A stretch of 64,000 nucleotides of DNA from Bathynomus jamesi (lineage: Eukaryota > Arthropoda > Malacostraca > Isopoda > Cirolanidae): positions 912,001 through 976,000 of the forward strand of contig JAJOZX010000919.1 of assembly GCA_023014485.1 (NCBI GenBank), written 5' to 3'. A program made the position numbers and the translations under genes. Positions 10,098 to 20,497 of the stretch are shown piece by piece. A model generated the notes under the pieces. It was not told where the DNA came from and did no database searches. It was given only the letters and a program-made list of their open reading frames with translations. Position 1 is the first letter of the stretch. The number at the start of each line of letters is the position of its first letter.

Positions 10098-10136
10098 TGT
10101 TCCTGAGGATGTCATTAGACAAAAGCGCTTGAGCAC
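10097..10136 (+). ncRNA. Hammerhead remnant, stem I intact, core substituted
   Basis: The plus strand reads GTGTTC, CTGAGGA, TGTCATTAGAC, AAAA, GCGC, TT, GAGCAC. Stem I pairs (GTGTTC with GAGCAC, one G-U). The invariant G of the GAAA box is A at 10121, which should inactivate it. Confidence 0.55.
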
Positions 10137-10189
10137 CATTCTGTGTTATCGTTTTCCTTCGTGGTTATTTTCATCACATATGGGATTGA

Positions 10190-10685
10190 ACTCAGAATGG
10201 TCCCCTGAGATCTTTTGTTACATACAGACCGTGCGTGGAACAAGGAACTGTTCTGGGAAAATGAAATCCACTATAGTTCGAATAAGCAATGGTAAAGTTA
10301 ATGTTAAATAATTTTTAGTTTTGTTTTTTGGCTGAAAATATAATAGTTACCCCTTTTTCTTTGATGTATTCAATCCGACGTGAGTGCAACGAGTTTCTTG
10401 CTAGGTGTAGCTGTAAGCCCTAGATCCTGTCCCAAAGCTGGATCATATCTGCTTAGCAGATAGCTGGTGAGGGAAGTTATACTTTGGGGCCTCTTTGTGA
10501 GTGACCCGTTGCCCACGTCGGGCTAACATCATGAAAAAGAAAAAACTATAGTGTTTGTCATTTACTATTACTTATTCGGACTATAGTGGATTTAATTTTC
10601 CCAGAAGAATTCCTTGTTCCATGCACGCCATTGCACGGTCTGTGTGTATCACAAAAAAACTCAGGGAACCATTCTAAGTTCATTC
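10190..10685. repeat. Diverged R457 copies in inverted orientation
   Basis: 10190-10440 reads CTCAGAATGG, ACAGACCGTGCGTGGAACAA, GAAATCCACTATAG and matches the units that start at 57688. 10440-10685 reads in the opposite orientation (CAGATAGCTGGTGAGGGAAG, CCCGTTGCCCACGTCGGGCT, ACGGTCTGTGTG). Both are diverged and partly deleted compared with the array at 57.7-59.3 kb. No protein is supported. Confidence 0.75.

Positions 10686-10687
<2 letters not shown>

Positions 10688-10724
<37 letters not shown>
10688..10724. repeat. (AT)n microsatellite
   Basis: About 18 AT units follow the R457 remnant. Confidence 0.95.
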
Positions 10725-10728
<4 letters not shown>

Positions 10729-11129
10729 CAGTAACTACTTACTAATTCCTTCAAACGTTACTTCGACATTTTTTCCTGGTTTTAGTGACCATCTAACCCT
10801 GATGAAAGTACTTTCCTTGACAAGTGATACTTGCCAAGATTGTTAATTTGTTTCAAATTGATTGCGCTTTAACGAATAAACACCAGATTAATCATATCAA
10901 CATTAGATGTATGTTGGCAATAAACTTGCACTGTCCACAATATGTACATCGAGCAAGACTTGCAAGTAAAAGTAGCTACGAACATTTTGCCTTCACCTAA
11001 AAAAGTAACTGGTTACAAATATTAGTGATTTTTTGTAACTAGTTAGTTACAATTACTTGGTCGGAAAATGTTACTAGTTACCGTAAAGTTACTCATGTTG
11101 GTGTTTCTAAACAAACTCTTGAACTACCA

Positions 11130-11130
<1 letters not shown>
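10725..11130. other. Unassigned DNA
   Basis: No recognised feature. A run of TTACTAGTTACNN-like motifs (11000-11100) is a low-complexity imperfect repeat. Confidence 0.5.

Positions 11131-11134
<4 letters not shown>

Positions 11135-11164
<30 letters not shown>
11135..11164. repeat. (AC)n microsatellite
   Basis: About 15 AC units. Confidence 0.95.
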
Positions 11165-11166
<2 letters not shown>

Positions 11167-11814
11167 AGGTGTCCTTATTTCTAAATAAATGTTCTTGGCT
11201 AAAAAAGGAGTCTAGACATAAAGACAAACGCAATAGGTACAAAAACGTAAGAGTTTTTAACCTTGAATAAACGTGTACAGTGGAATCGCCATTTTTTCTA
11301 ACACAATTTTCAACCTTACACAAATGTTTGACATAATCAACATCATCTCAGCTGATCTATTTCCAAAAATTACCTCATACACTTTGGTCTTACGTCTTCA
11401 AGTGTCTCGGGCTTGGCAGAATAGATCCTGTCTTTTATTTATCCCACAAAAAATGCTTCCTCATAAAGTTGCGAGTTTCACAAACAGTGTGTGGAGGTGC
11501 TCCATCCCGCTGAAGACTAAAGATTTAGCTAACTTTCCTGAAGGCTTCTATGGCCTCACTGGGCTATAGTCAATTGGTAGCGGTATCGTCTTTTCCTAAT
11601 TTCTACGAAATTAGGAAAAGTTATTGCTTTGAATATGAAATGGTGAAAGAACGATCTTTATATACAATATTTATTAGTTATTATGTAATGAAAGATTAAA
11701 AATGTGTTGGTTTATGCGGAATAAAAATCCCAATCTCTTCTCACCTTTCTGAAGAAGAAACCCAATAATAAAATATGCATTCATCATAAAAATAGGGACA
11801 TTTTTTAGAGACAC

Positions 11815-11818
<4 letters not shown>
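11165..11818. other. Unassigned DNA with a tRNA-like 5' segment and a hairpin
   Basis: GGGCTATAGTCAATTGGTAG at about 11563 resembles a tRNA 5' end with A box, but no B box follows, so it is at most a SINE scrap. A 13-bp stem, CTTTTCCTAATTT against AAATTAGGAAAAG, follows at about 11590-11622. Nothing else is supported. Confidence 0.35.

Positions 11819-11865
<47 letters not shown>
11819..11865. repeat. (AT)n microsatellite
   Basis: About 23 AT units. Confidence 0.95.
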
Positions 11866-11867
<2 letters not shown>

Positions 11868-11869
11868 TC

Positions 11870-12125
11870 AAAGTGTTCAAGATATCTGGACACTGCGTTT
11901 GAAAGACTGGGAGTCATAGATAGGGGAAAAGGTGGATTGAGGGAAATTGTTCCAGAGTTGACCGATTGAGTAGATGAAAGATTGAAAATATCGATTAAAG
12001 CTTACGTTAGACGGTTGGACAGAAAAGGAATGAGAATGTGTGGAAAGTATGGTACTGCGTGCTCTCCTTAAAGGAGGAGGCATGCAGTTAGAGAATTCAG
12101 AAGAGCAGTGTCCTTCATAATAGCG
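11870..12125 (-). mobile_element. LINE J fragment (3' coding end), copy J2
   Basis: The minus strand matches the last part of LINE J (LWNNFPQS, FNRYFQSFIYSIGQ, PPPLRRARST), as in copy J1 at 5820-5960. It is 5' truncated and stops at a short (GA)n tract at 12131-12147, where a C-family LINE 3' end begins. Confidence 0.75.
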
Positions 12126-12147
12126 ATAGTAAAGAGAGAGAGAGAGA

Positions 12148-12409
12148 GTTACAAGGAGTTACAAGGAAAAGAAGGACCTCAAAAGGCCTTGCGGCCCATA
12201 CCGAGGAGGTACCAATGGCAACGGGTGCCACGGAAAATTTTCTACACACTCAAATAGTGTGCAAGATTTGGTCTAACCTTTTCTTGAAATGATCCACAGA
12301 GGAACTGTTCACAACTTCTGAAGGTAAACTGTTCCACGTGTCACAGATCTTATATGGAAAGTAATTCCCACACACACTAATCCTAAACCGTTTCAAATCC
12401 AACTTCCAA
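12148..12409 (-). mobile_element. 3' end of CR1/Rex-like LINE C1 (continues at 20008)
   Basis: The minus-strand 3' end of the LINE carries the block GTTACAAGGAGTTACAAGG next to (GA)n, shared with copies at 22.98, 25.80, 53.47 and 54.47 kb. The C-terminal codons (SVVKRF, ICDTWNSLP-like) run up to 12409, where the Academ-like element interrupts it. The LINE resumes at 20008 after duplication of CAA. Confidence 0.85.
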
Positions 12410-12595
12410 TAGTCCAGGCAATCTAGAGCAAAAATAGCTTCAACCTGGGCAAAATTGCTTCAGAAGCTTTCTAAACTGTTTCCAGCTCAGGAACCATTGC
12501 AGAATAACATATCCAAAATCCGACAAAATTGGACCCCGGGAACACCCCCAAAAATGAAATTCAAAATGGCGGACTGGCAGTTTCCTACGAAATAC
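12410..12595 (+). repeat. Left terminal inverted repeat of Academ-like element
   Basis: It matches the complement of 19838-20007 over nearly its whole length, with a small divergent block just inside the first 13 bases. Shared text includes AAAATTGCTTCAGAAGC and CAAAATGGCGGACTGG. Confidence 0.9.
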
Positions 12596-12845
12596 AATAA
12601 ATTTTAATTTCGCTTTGTAGAGAGAGTTATGACGTTTTTCTTGATCAGTAAAATGTTTTAAAACACATTTTCGTTTCTAAATTAACCTATATGACACTAA
12701 AAATTGTATTAGGCGGCTAGTATTAAACTATGACGTCACGTAATGTAAATAAAATATACTGTATGGAGTGTATGTGAGAATGGACATTGCTACATCTTTA
12801 TAAACTTATATTATATACAACTCTTTAATTCCTACTACCCACTCT

Positions 12846-15800
12846 CATGACTCCAGATTCCTGGGATCTTGGGAGCATTGCTCCAGTAAATTTGACCATG
12901 AGAAAAAGTAAATTTGGGTTTGGGTTTTGTTCATCCGCTAGACGTTATGCAATTTTTTTGCGTATACGTTCTTGTACAAACCAATTTTTTTAAATTACAA
13001 ATTTAGTTATTTTAAGTTTAGTTGGTAATTCCATATTTAACAATTATTTTTATTTTTTGTTAAGCTTCAATGTTTTGATGATTAAAATTTTATTAAAACG
13101 TATATTTTTTTAATATAAAATTATCAGGATTGGACTATGTTCCATTGATCTCGGCCAGGTTTGATAAATTGGCCAGATAATTACTTGTGCGGTTTTAAGT
13201 AATCCACCATGACTCTAGAATTGAAAAGTTTAGTTAAGTTTAAACTTACTTTTACTTACTTTAACTTACCTACTTTTACTTACTCTTCCTTACTTTTACT
13301 AAGTTTAAAGCACTTACTTTTACTTACTTTCATTGTACTATATTTACTTACTTTTACTCACTTTTACCATACTATATTTACTAACTTTTACTTATTTTGT
13401 ATTTTTTCAGGTAGTCAATAATCAATAATGGATCCTAATATTGATGAAGTTGGAGAGAAAAGTGAGCGTGTTAAAAGGGGTTACTTTTGTGGTCAATGCA
13501 AGAACAAATATTCAAAGAAGCAAAACTGGGAGGAACATTTTAATTCCAAAAAAAATATTTGTTACAATACAAGAGGTCCCAGAGTTTGGGCCCACAGCTT
13601 AGATATTGCAGTAAAGAAATACCAGGATGAAGTGCAGCAAAGAGATACGGCAAAGCAGTCATTTAGTTTGTTCACAAAATGTGCTAGTGCTTAGACCTCA
13701 GAAAAATGAACCAACTTCATCAACTGCTAATCTAGAAAATGAAACTTTTTCACTAGATGTTTCACAGACTGAAAAAAGGGCTTCTCCTCCACCTAAGAAA
13801 CAAAAGGTAAGTGAGGAATCTGCGCATCAGACTAATAAAACTGCTTTAGAGGAATTTGAAAATTCCCAAATCCAGAAGACATTGAATGCAATTTTGCGCC
13901 TAACAAAAGAAAAGAAACTCACCAAGCTGTTGTGGTTAATAAAGAGAAGACTCAAAATATGCCTTCAAGTTCAAGTGTTGCATCCAAATCTAATAAAGCA
14001 AAAAGCAACAAATTTGACATTTCCATAGCCCATTTAAGCAAGTGTAAATCAATACAAGAAATCCTGAACAATGATTTGATCAAATCTACATTCAAATTGG
14101 TGGAAAAGAAGGATCTAGGGCATGCTGATGATTCATTTTCAGTACCAAGTGATATAATGGAAAACATTGCAAATAGTGACACTAATATGCCTGATGTAGA
14201 TATAGCTGTTGAGGATGAAGATGATGATAATCAAGAAGATATTGATGATGCTTCTGATGATAAAATGTTTACATTATATTGCATAGCTTGCACAGACCCC
14301 AAAGCATGTGCTTCAGACAAACATTCTAACATAAAAGGTTACTTCAATGTTAGATTTAACCTATGTATGCAAACAAGGAGAAAATCAAGAGAGATGGTTT
14401 AGAAATCTGAAAACCCACCTGAAGAGACATTTAATTAAACTTCAGCATCATCAAAGAGCTGCTGTTTATGAAGTGATGAAAACATCTTCTCGGAACACTA
14501 CTAAACGCATAGAAGACTTATGTGGCAACATCTTATACTACATAATGAAAACAAACACTGCATGGGCTCTATATCCAGTACTTCTAGCTGTATTACATAG
14601 GTCAGGTTGTGAGGTTGGAAATTTGAATCATAGCACACATGCGTGCGAGACAATTTGTGAGCTATTAGATAATCAACTTAAAGAACAAACTGTAAAGTGG
14701 TTCTTAGAACAAACTTCAGTACAATAACAGCTGACATTGGAACAATTTTGGGATTAAGCATGCTAGTTGTATTAGTTATGAGTGAAGAAGATAAGACTGT
14801 AAAACTTGCTGGGATAAATTTAGTACGCAGCAAATCAGAAGTTTATTTGGCCAATGAAATTTTTGATGTGTTGAAGTCTCCTAATCACTTGAAACTATCT
14901 GAAGAAGCAATTAAATCCAAGGTATCTGGAATGGTTGGAGATGGGGCTTTTTGTAAGGACAACGAGCCATTTAAAAACGAAATGAAAAAGTTGTTTGGAG
15001 AAAATTTCAAATTTCGATGGGACTTAATGCATCTTGTGAACAGAGCCCACGTTGATGCATTGAAGAAAATTTGTAAACTAAGTGAGCTTTTAGACTTTAT
15101 TCAGAATCACTTCAAATCTGAGATCAGGCCTTGACTATACCAATATGGTTCTTGACAATATCATTGGTTTTAAGAGACCAAAACTCAAATCTGATACTCG
15201 CATGGTTAATTACGAATTTGATCAATTTGACAGATTTGTGGAAAATTGTGTGTTTTTTGATCATCCACAAGAGAAAGAAATTAGTGCCAAGTTCTATGTA
15301 TTGATTTCCTATGTAACAAAGATTATGTTGCAAGTAGCTCAAAAAACCACAGTTAGTGCAGAATTTGTAGAAAATATATTTTATAAAGGAGGAGGGAAAA
15401 CTGTTATGTTAAGAGTGATGGAAACAATTTCCAAATTAGCTAATGGAGGAAATGCAAATGATGTAGTTTCTGAATTTAAGCACGATACCACAGGGCAGCA
15501 AAAGGAACTAACAGCTGAGGATTACATCCTAAATGAAGTTTACAAATACATCAAGAAACGTTCTGATTACTACCAGGTTGCTGAAGTTGCTAGACCATCC
15601 AGAACCAGATCTGAAAGTAGTTTTACAAAAGACTCAGTGATAAATTGGCTGACAGAATATATAGAACAGCTGTGGAAAGGAATCACAGAGAGATTAAAGC
15701 ATTTTGATAAAGATAGATCAACTGCCTGGAGTGAAGCACCAGCTGAAGGGACATTCTCCATTCTTGGTTACATTGTTGAACACAAAGGATCCATTAAGCC

Positions 15801-16161
15801 ATCTCATTTGACTAAGCTGTGCAGAATTGTGAAGGAGGGTCCAGCTCCAGGCACTAGATCTGCTGTAATGATCACACAGAAAGCCATTGATCAGTGGCCA
15901 AGCATACATGGTGGTAAATTCACAACAAATGCCTACATGCAAGGTCTAACATCATCCACTGTTGCTGCTGCAATGAATAAATAAACTTAAGGTGAGTTAT
16001 AAACTGTACATTATTGTATTATTATGTTTAGCTAAAACAATTTGTAATTGGTATGTCGTCAATTCAAGAGTTTACTATCATTAACCTATCTAGTGGTGTA
16101 AGGGAAAAAAAAGTAAATTCAGAGCTGTGCTCCAGTAAATTTTTTCAAATCTGGAGTCATG
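12846..16161 (+). mobile_element. Nested 3.3 kb DNA transposon of undetermined superfamily
   Basis: It starts CATGACTCCAGATT and ends with the exact complement AATCTGGAGTCATG. Flanks CCCACTCT (12838-12845) and CCCACTAT (16162-16169) look like an 8-bp target duplication with one change. Both ends carry a subterminal GGAGC-NNN-GCTC hairpin next to CCAGTAAATTT. An 8-bp duplication fits hAT, P or Zisupton-like groups. The reading frame of the surrounding Academ-like gene is open right up to the right border, which supports insertion into that gene. Confidence 0.75.
13428..15984 (+). pseudogene. Transposase-like gene of nested transposon, frame-shifted
   Basis: Coding sequence runs through six alternating frames. 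The start MDPNIDEVGEK follows a good splice-acceptor-like TATTTTTTCAG. The N-terminus has a zinc-finger-like FCGQCKNKYSKKQNWEEHF, then a Lys/Ser-rich linker with PPPKKQK and an acidic stretch (DEDDDNQEDIDD). The middle has GDGAFCKDNEPF and, about 25 residues later, RWDLMHLVNRAH, reminiscent of the D-G-A...H region of RNase H-fold hAT/ZNF862-like proteins. The end has SEAPAEGTFSILG and stops at 15984. Function as a transposase is inferred from its position between the terminal repeats. The family is not recognised with certainty. Confidence 0.6.
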
Positions 16162-16162
16162 C

Positions 16163-19100
16163 CCACTATCAAATCTGTGTATTTGTGAAATAATCAGAAG
16201 TGATATCAAGTCTGTCGACTCGCCTAGAAAAGATGTGTATCCATCTCCAAATGACATCACTGCAGAAAGTGCTCTTGATTACATTCCCAACAGTCTGAAA
16301 TTGCTATTATCAAAAGCATTTGCGGGACAGGATGCTTCAAGAAAAATAGGTGCAATTGGGCAGAGCATTATGCAAGCAACCCGTCCTAGAGGATTACTAT
16401 GTCCACTACAGATCGGTTTGTCGGTTCAGCTACACCACAACTTTAGGTCAAGGTACCTTATTGACGTTCTCCATCAGCTGGGTTACTGTTCGTCGTATGC
16501 AGAAGTAACAAGATTCGAAAGAAACGCGGCGCTGGCAAGTGGGTCTGGCTCTTTTACTGTTGATGAAAACACTGCAGTCCTTCTAGCAGCAGATAACGTC
16601 GATCATGATGTCTGCACTTTGGATGGGAAGAATACCTTTCATGAAATGGGTATGATTGCCGCAATAACTCCGAAGATCAAGATCCACCCTTCTGTTCACA
16701 GACGTAATGTTGGTGACAATGACATTAAGAAGATTGCAACCGTTGACATTAGGGAATATAGACACGCGAGAAGCATGTTGAGGGACATCTCATTCCGTGA
16801 ACTTCCAGTACCCACTGCCACCATAAGTCGACTTAGTCTTCTCTGGCAGGTGTGGCGTCGATCACGTTCCTTCCCATCATAGATATGTCGCCAACTGACA
16901 TGACCTGCATATTTTCGACATTACTATATTTGAGCAAGATAGCACGCGATCAAAAAGTCTCATGCATTATTACCTTTGATCAGCCTTTGTTCTGGAAAGC
17001 TTCCCAAATCATCAATGAACAGAGAGACCTGCAGGACATTGTTTTAATGCTGGGATCATTTCACACTCTGATGAATCTTTTGGGAGCAGTCGGTACTCTT
17101 ATGAATGGTTCAGGATTGTCTGAAGTACTTCAAGAAATATACGGACCAAATGCCGTGCAACACATGATGTCTGGAAAAGCTGTTTCAAGAGCGATACGTG
17201 GTCATATGATAGTAGATGCAGCTCTTAGTACCTTACTAGTCGCAGACGTTTTCCCTCGTAATGAAGATGGAACTCCTCATGACCTCCATAAGGAAGCTTG
17301 TGACCTGCTCGACGATGTTATGACCGCCAAACAATCAGTTGAGGATGTGGAATCTTCGAATGCATTGTCTCAGATTGCTACCACTTTGGATGCGAAGAAA
17401 ACTGACCTACAATCTACTTCGCAAACAAGTCAACTCTGGTTGGAATATCAGCGAATGATCAACATTGCACGTTCCTTGATAACAGCAGACAGAACCGGCT
17501 CGTGGGATTTGCACTTGCAAGCTATGCTGGAGATCATCCCCATAATTGCAGCAGCCGGACATCACAATTACCTGAAATCGATATACCTGTACCTGCAGAA
17601 AATGTTAAGTTTGCCTTCAGAAAATCCAGCCGTTAACAAAATGTCCCAGGAAGGTAAGTTTGTGGTAAGAAGAAGCGACAGATTATGGGCCGGACTCGGC
17701 ACAGACCTGGTGATAGAACAAGTACTAATGCGTTCCCTGAAAAGCAGAGGCGGACTGACACGCGGAAGTGGATTTACAGACATCCAAAGGACAACGTGGC
17801 TCTTTTCTATGCCTCTGTGTTCCACTTATAACTTAGCAATGCAGGAATACACCAGAGTTTTGTTGGAAAGTAGTGAACAGCACAAGGAAATGAGGGGAAG
17901 TAGACAAATCAGGGACAGAATGACATAAGAAAGTACTTGAACGTCTGGAATCCTTATCCCCATTCCATTCTACCTCGGGTCTCTGCAACATTGTAACAGG
18001 GCTAACTGCTGATCCTGGAGTTAACGTTCATCAATTGCATTCAATCGGTACGAACATTGTCGTAAAAATGATTGGGAAACAAGCCTTTACATATTCTGCC
18101 AAAAGATCTGACAAAGTGAAAACACTAGGATCTGCTTCTGCCGTTGTGATCACTGATGCTTCAGATATAGAAGTAGATCCTGCACTACTGTTTCAGAGAA
18201 TGATGACTGTTGCCACTGGCGGAGACATGAATCTTGAAGATGTCATGTGTTACGAACTGTGTGCATATCCTCCTGCATTGTTCGAATCACGAAGTATCTT
18301 GAGGAAACCCGATAAGTCTCAGCTAGCTCATGCAATAATCAAATACACTGACACTTTACGCATGGAAGAAGTTCAAGAAATTCAGTGCACAGACCAGTAC
18401 GTATTGGATGGTGGATCTCTACTACATCGTGTTTCCTGGCGTCAAGATGAAACATATGACAGCATCGCCAACTCATATGCCGATTTCACTCTGAAAACAC
18501 ATGGAAAAGCAATCATTGTTTTTGATGGCTACAGCAGCTCTCCTACGATCAAGGACATGACCCACAGAAGACGCAGCACCAAGACAAGCAGAAATGTGAA
18601 TCTCAGTCCAAGCATGAAGTTTGTTGGCCAGAAGGAACACTTCATGGCTAATGAAAACAACAAGCAAGCATTTATTTCCCTCGTAGGTGAGATGTTGAAG
18701 AAGCACGGGTGTACTGTTCACAACGCAGATGGGGATGCTGATGTGGACATCGTTCGTGCAGCAGTTTCCTCATCAGAAAATGCAACTACAACAGTAATAG
18801 GGGAAGACACCGACTTGCTGATTCTCCTTCTGTACCATGCCAAGGACAGTGGTTTCAAGTTGTACTATGGTTTCAAGTTGTACTATCGCAGCGATATAAG
18901 ACGGGGACCATCTCCTAATCCTGTGTATGATATTCTCAGCATTCAATCATTGTTAGGCAATGACATCTGCAAGTATCTCCTGTTTGTGCATGCTTTCACG
19001 GGCTGTGATAGCACATCCAGAATTTTTTTCGATCGGTAAAGCCAAAGCATTCGACACACTGATGAAGGTGGCTGAACTCCGTTCAGTTGCAAATACATTC

Positions 19101-19589
19101 TGTTCTGATTGTTGCCAACACTCTGACATTGAAGCCGCTGGAAGAAAGGCAATGCTTCTGTTGTATGGCTGCAAAACACTTGAATCCACTAACGCACTAC
19201 GTCATCGAATGTTAGTTGAAAAGGTAGCTACAGCTAAATCTTTTGTTACACCCGAACGTTTGCCACCTACCGATGCGTCCACAAAGTACCACAGCTTTCG
19301 CACATACTTTCAAATACTAATCTGGAAGTCTACAGAAGAGAAGATCGATGCAGAACAGTGGGGTTGGTATGTAAAGAATAATTTCTACTACCCTACAGCC
19401 TGCGACAAGCCACCAGCTCTAAATTATCTACTCAACATGATCCGCTGCTCCTGCAAGACGAAATGTGCTACTTCAAGATGTGGATGCAAGCGTAATGGAA
19501 TGCCCTGTTCAGCCGCTTGTGGCGAGTGCCAAATCAGTGGTTGCGATAACAACCCAAGTACCGGTAATCTATCCGATGATAGTGATTAA
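16163..19589 (+). pseudogene. Academ-like transposase with XPG-like nuclease and CXC-like tail, frame-shifted
   Basis: One gene is split by three frameshifts (about 16845, 17925 and 19025). Part 1 has ADNVDHD then DGKNTFHEMG (about 16594-16650). Part 2 has TFDQPLFW and LGSFHTLMN, then RTGSWDLHL and DLVIEQVLMRSLK (about 17705-17745). The Asp, Asp and Glu in these blocks are plausible DDE residues. Part 3 has NADGDADVDIV, GEDTDLLILLL and GCDSTS, an XPG/FEN1/PIN-like acidic pattern. The end has CSCKTKC, CGCKRNGMPCSAACGEC, a tesmin/TSO1-like CXC signature. The 5' end is lost at the nested insertion. An 18-bp in-frame repeat (GFKLYY twice) lies at about 18850-18886. Confidence 0.72.
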
Positions 19590-19837
19590 GAGGATTAATT
19601 TCTGTATGTTTGTGACCAGGTATCACTTCTTCTGTAATGAACATAACTTGAAACTGGGAAAAAAATAATTGTTGTATTATTGATTATAAAAATCTGTAAA
19701 AAGCTATATAACATTATATTTGCGTAATAACTGGTTGTGTTGTATATTGTTGAATTATTTAAAACATTACAACTGAAAGAAAAAGCATCAAATGTATCTC
19801 TATAAATAAAAGCGTAAATTATATATATTTTTTTTTT
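19590..19837. other. 3' non-coding part of Academ-like element
   Basis: AT-rich, with no ORF or motif supported, between the transposase stop and the right terminal repeat. Confidence 0.6.
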
Positions 19838-20007
19838 CGTAGGAAACATCCAGTCCGCCATTTTGAATTTCATTTTTGGGGGTGTTCCCGGGGTCTAATT
19901 TTGTCGGATTTTGGATATGTTATTCGGCAATGGTTCCTGAGCTGGAAACAGTTTAGAAAGCTTCTGAAGCAATTTTGCCCAGGTCTAACTACAAATTGCC
20001 TGGACTA
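19838..20007 (-). repeat. Right terminal inverted repeat of Academ-like element
   Basis: Near-identical complement of the left repeat. It ends GCCTGGACTA and is followed by the CAA duplication and then LINE sequence. Confidence 0.9.
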
Positions 20008-20276
20008 CAACCATTGTTGCGAGTTGGGTTATCATTTAAACTAAACATGCTTCTAAAATCGACATCGTTGAACCCGCGTAAGAGCTTGAAAACCTCGATG
20101 ACTTGACCGGCAGCCTCCGAGTTTCCAGCGAAAACAAGTTCAGGACGCGTAAGCGTCGATTGTAGCCCATATGCCTAACGGAAGGGATTAACTTTGTGGC
20201 CCTCGTCTGCACTCGCTCCAGCCTCTCAATATCTTTCTGAGGGTGGGCGACCAGAACTGCACAGCATACTCCACAT

Positions 20277-20497
20277 CAAAGCTGGGCACTTGCGGTTTTT
20301 TTTGCGGTACTGCGGTACTGCGGTACTACCGCACTACCAAACTGGTACCGCATAACGCAGTATCCAAAGGATCGCTGAAAGTACAGCCTGTACTTTCAGC
20401 GATCCTTTGCGGTACTGCGTTATGCGGTACCGGTTTGGTAGTGCGGTAGTATCGCAGTACCGCAGTACCGCAAAAAAACCGCAAGTGCCCAGCTTTG
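20277..20497. mobile_element. hAT-type MITE, 221 bp, inserted in LINE C1
   Basis: Ends are CAAAGCTGGGCACTTGCGG and its complement. Flanks CTCCACAT at 20269-20276 and 20498-20505 are a perfect 8-bp target duplication, and the other LINE copies show the empty site. The element is nearly fully palindromic, with GCGGTACTGCGGTA repeats and a centre of AAGTACAGCCTGTACTTTC. Non-coding. Confidence 0.9.

Larger units (their letters stand above)
10020..10175. mobile_element. Inverted pair of PLE-type tails (PLE-B)
   Basis: Two copies of a tail reading GCGCTTGAGCAC then TTTCCTTCGTGGTTATTTTC in their sense direction lie head-to-head, one on each strand. The centre is ATCCTCAG, a 5-nt spacer TGTTC, then CTGAGGAT. 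Each half contains most of a hammerhead. The rest of this PLE family is not present here. Confidence 0.65.
12410..20007 (+). mobile_element. Academ-like DNA transposon, 7.6 kb, with long terminal inverted repeats
   Basis: The outer ends are TAGTCCAGGCAA and its complement, followed by about 170-185 bp of near-identical inverted repeat. The insertion duplicated CAA (12407-12409 and 20008-20010) inside a C-family LINE, as shown by the uninterrupted LINE copies. The right half encodes a DDE-type transposase with an XPG/FEN-like nuclease region and a Cys-rich C-terminus. A 3-bp duplication and an XPG-like domain are features reported for the Academ superfamily; the assignment is inference. A second transposon is nested inside. 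Confidence 0.7.

Noticed and set aside
13428..15984. A host zinc-finger gene
   Set aside because: It sits between matching CATGACTCCAGATT ends with an 8-bp flanking duplication and is full of frameshifts, so transposon origin is preferred.
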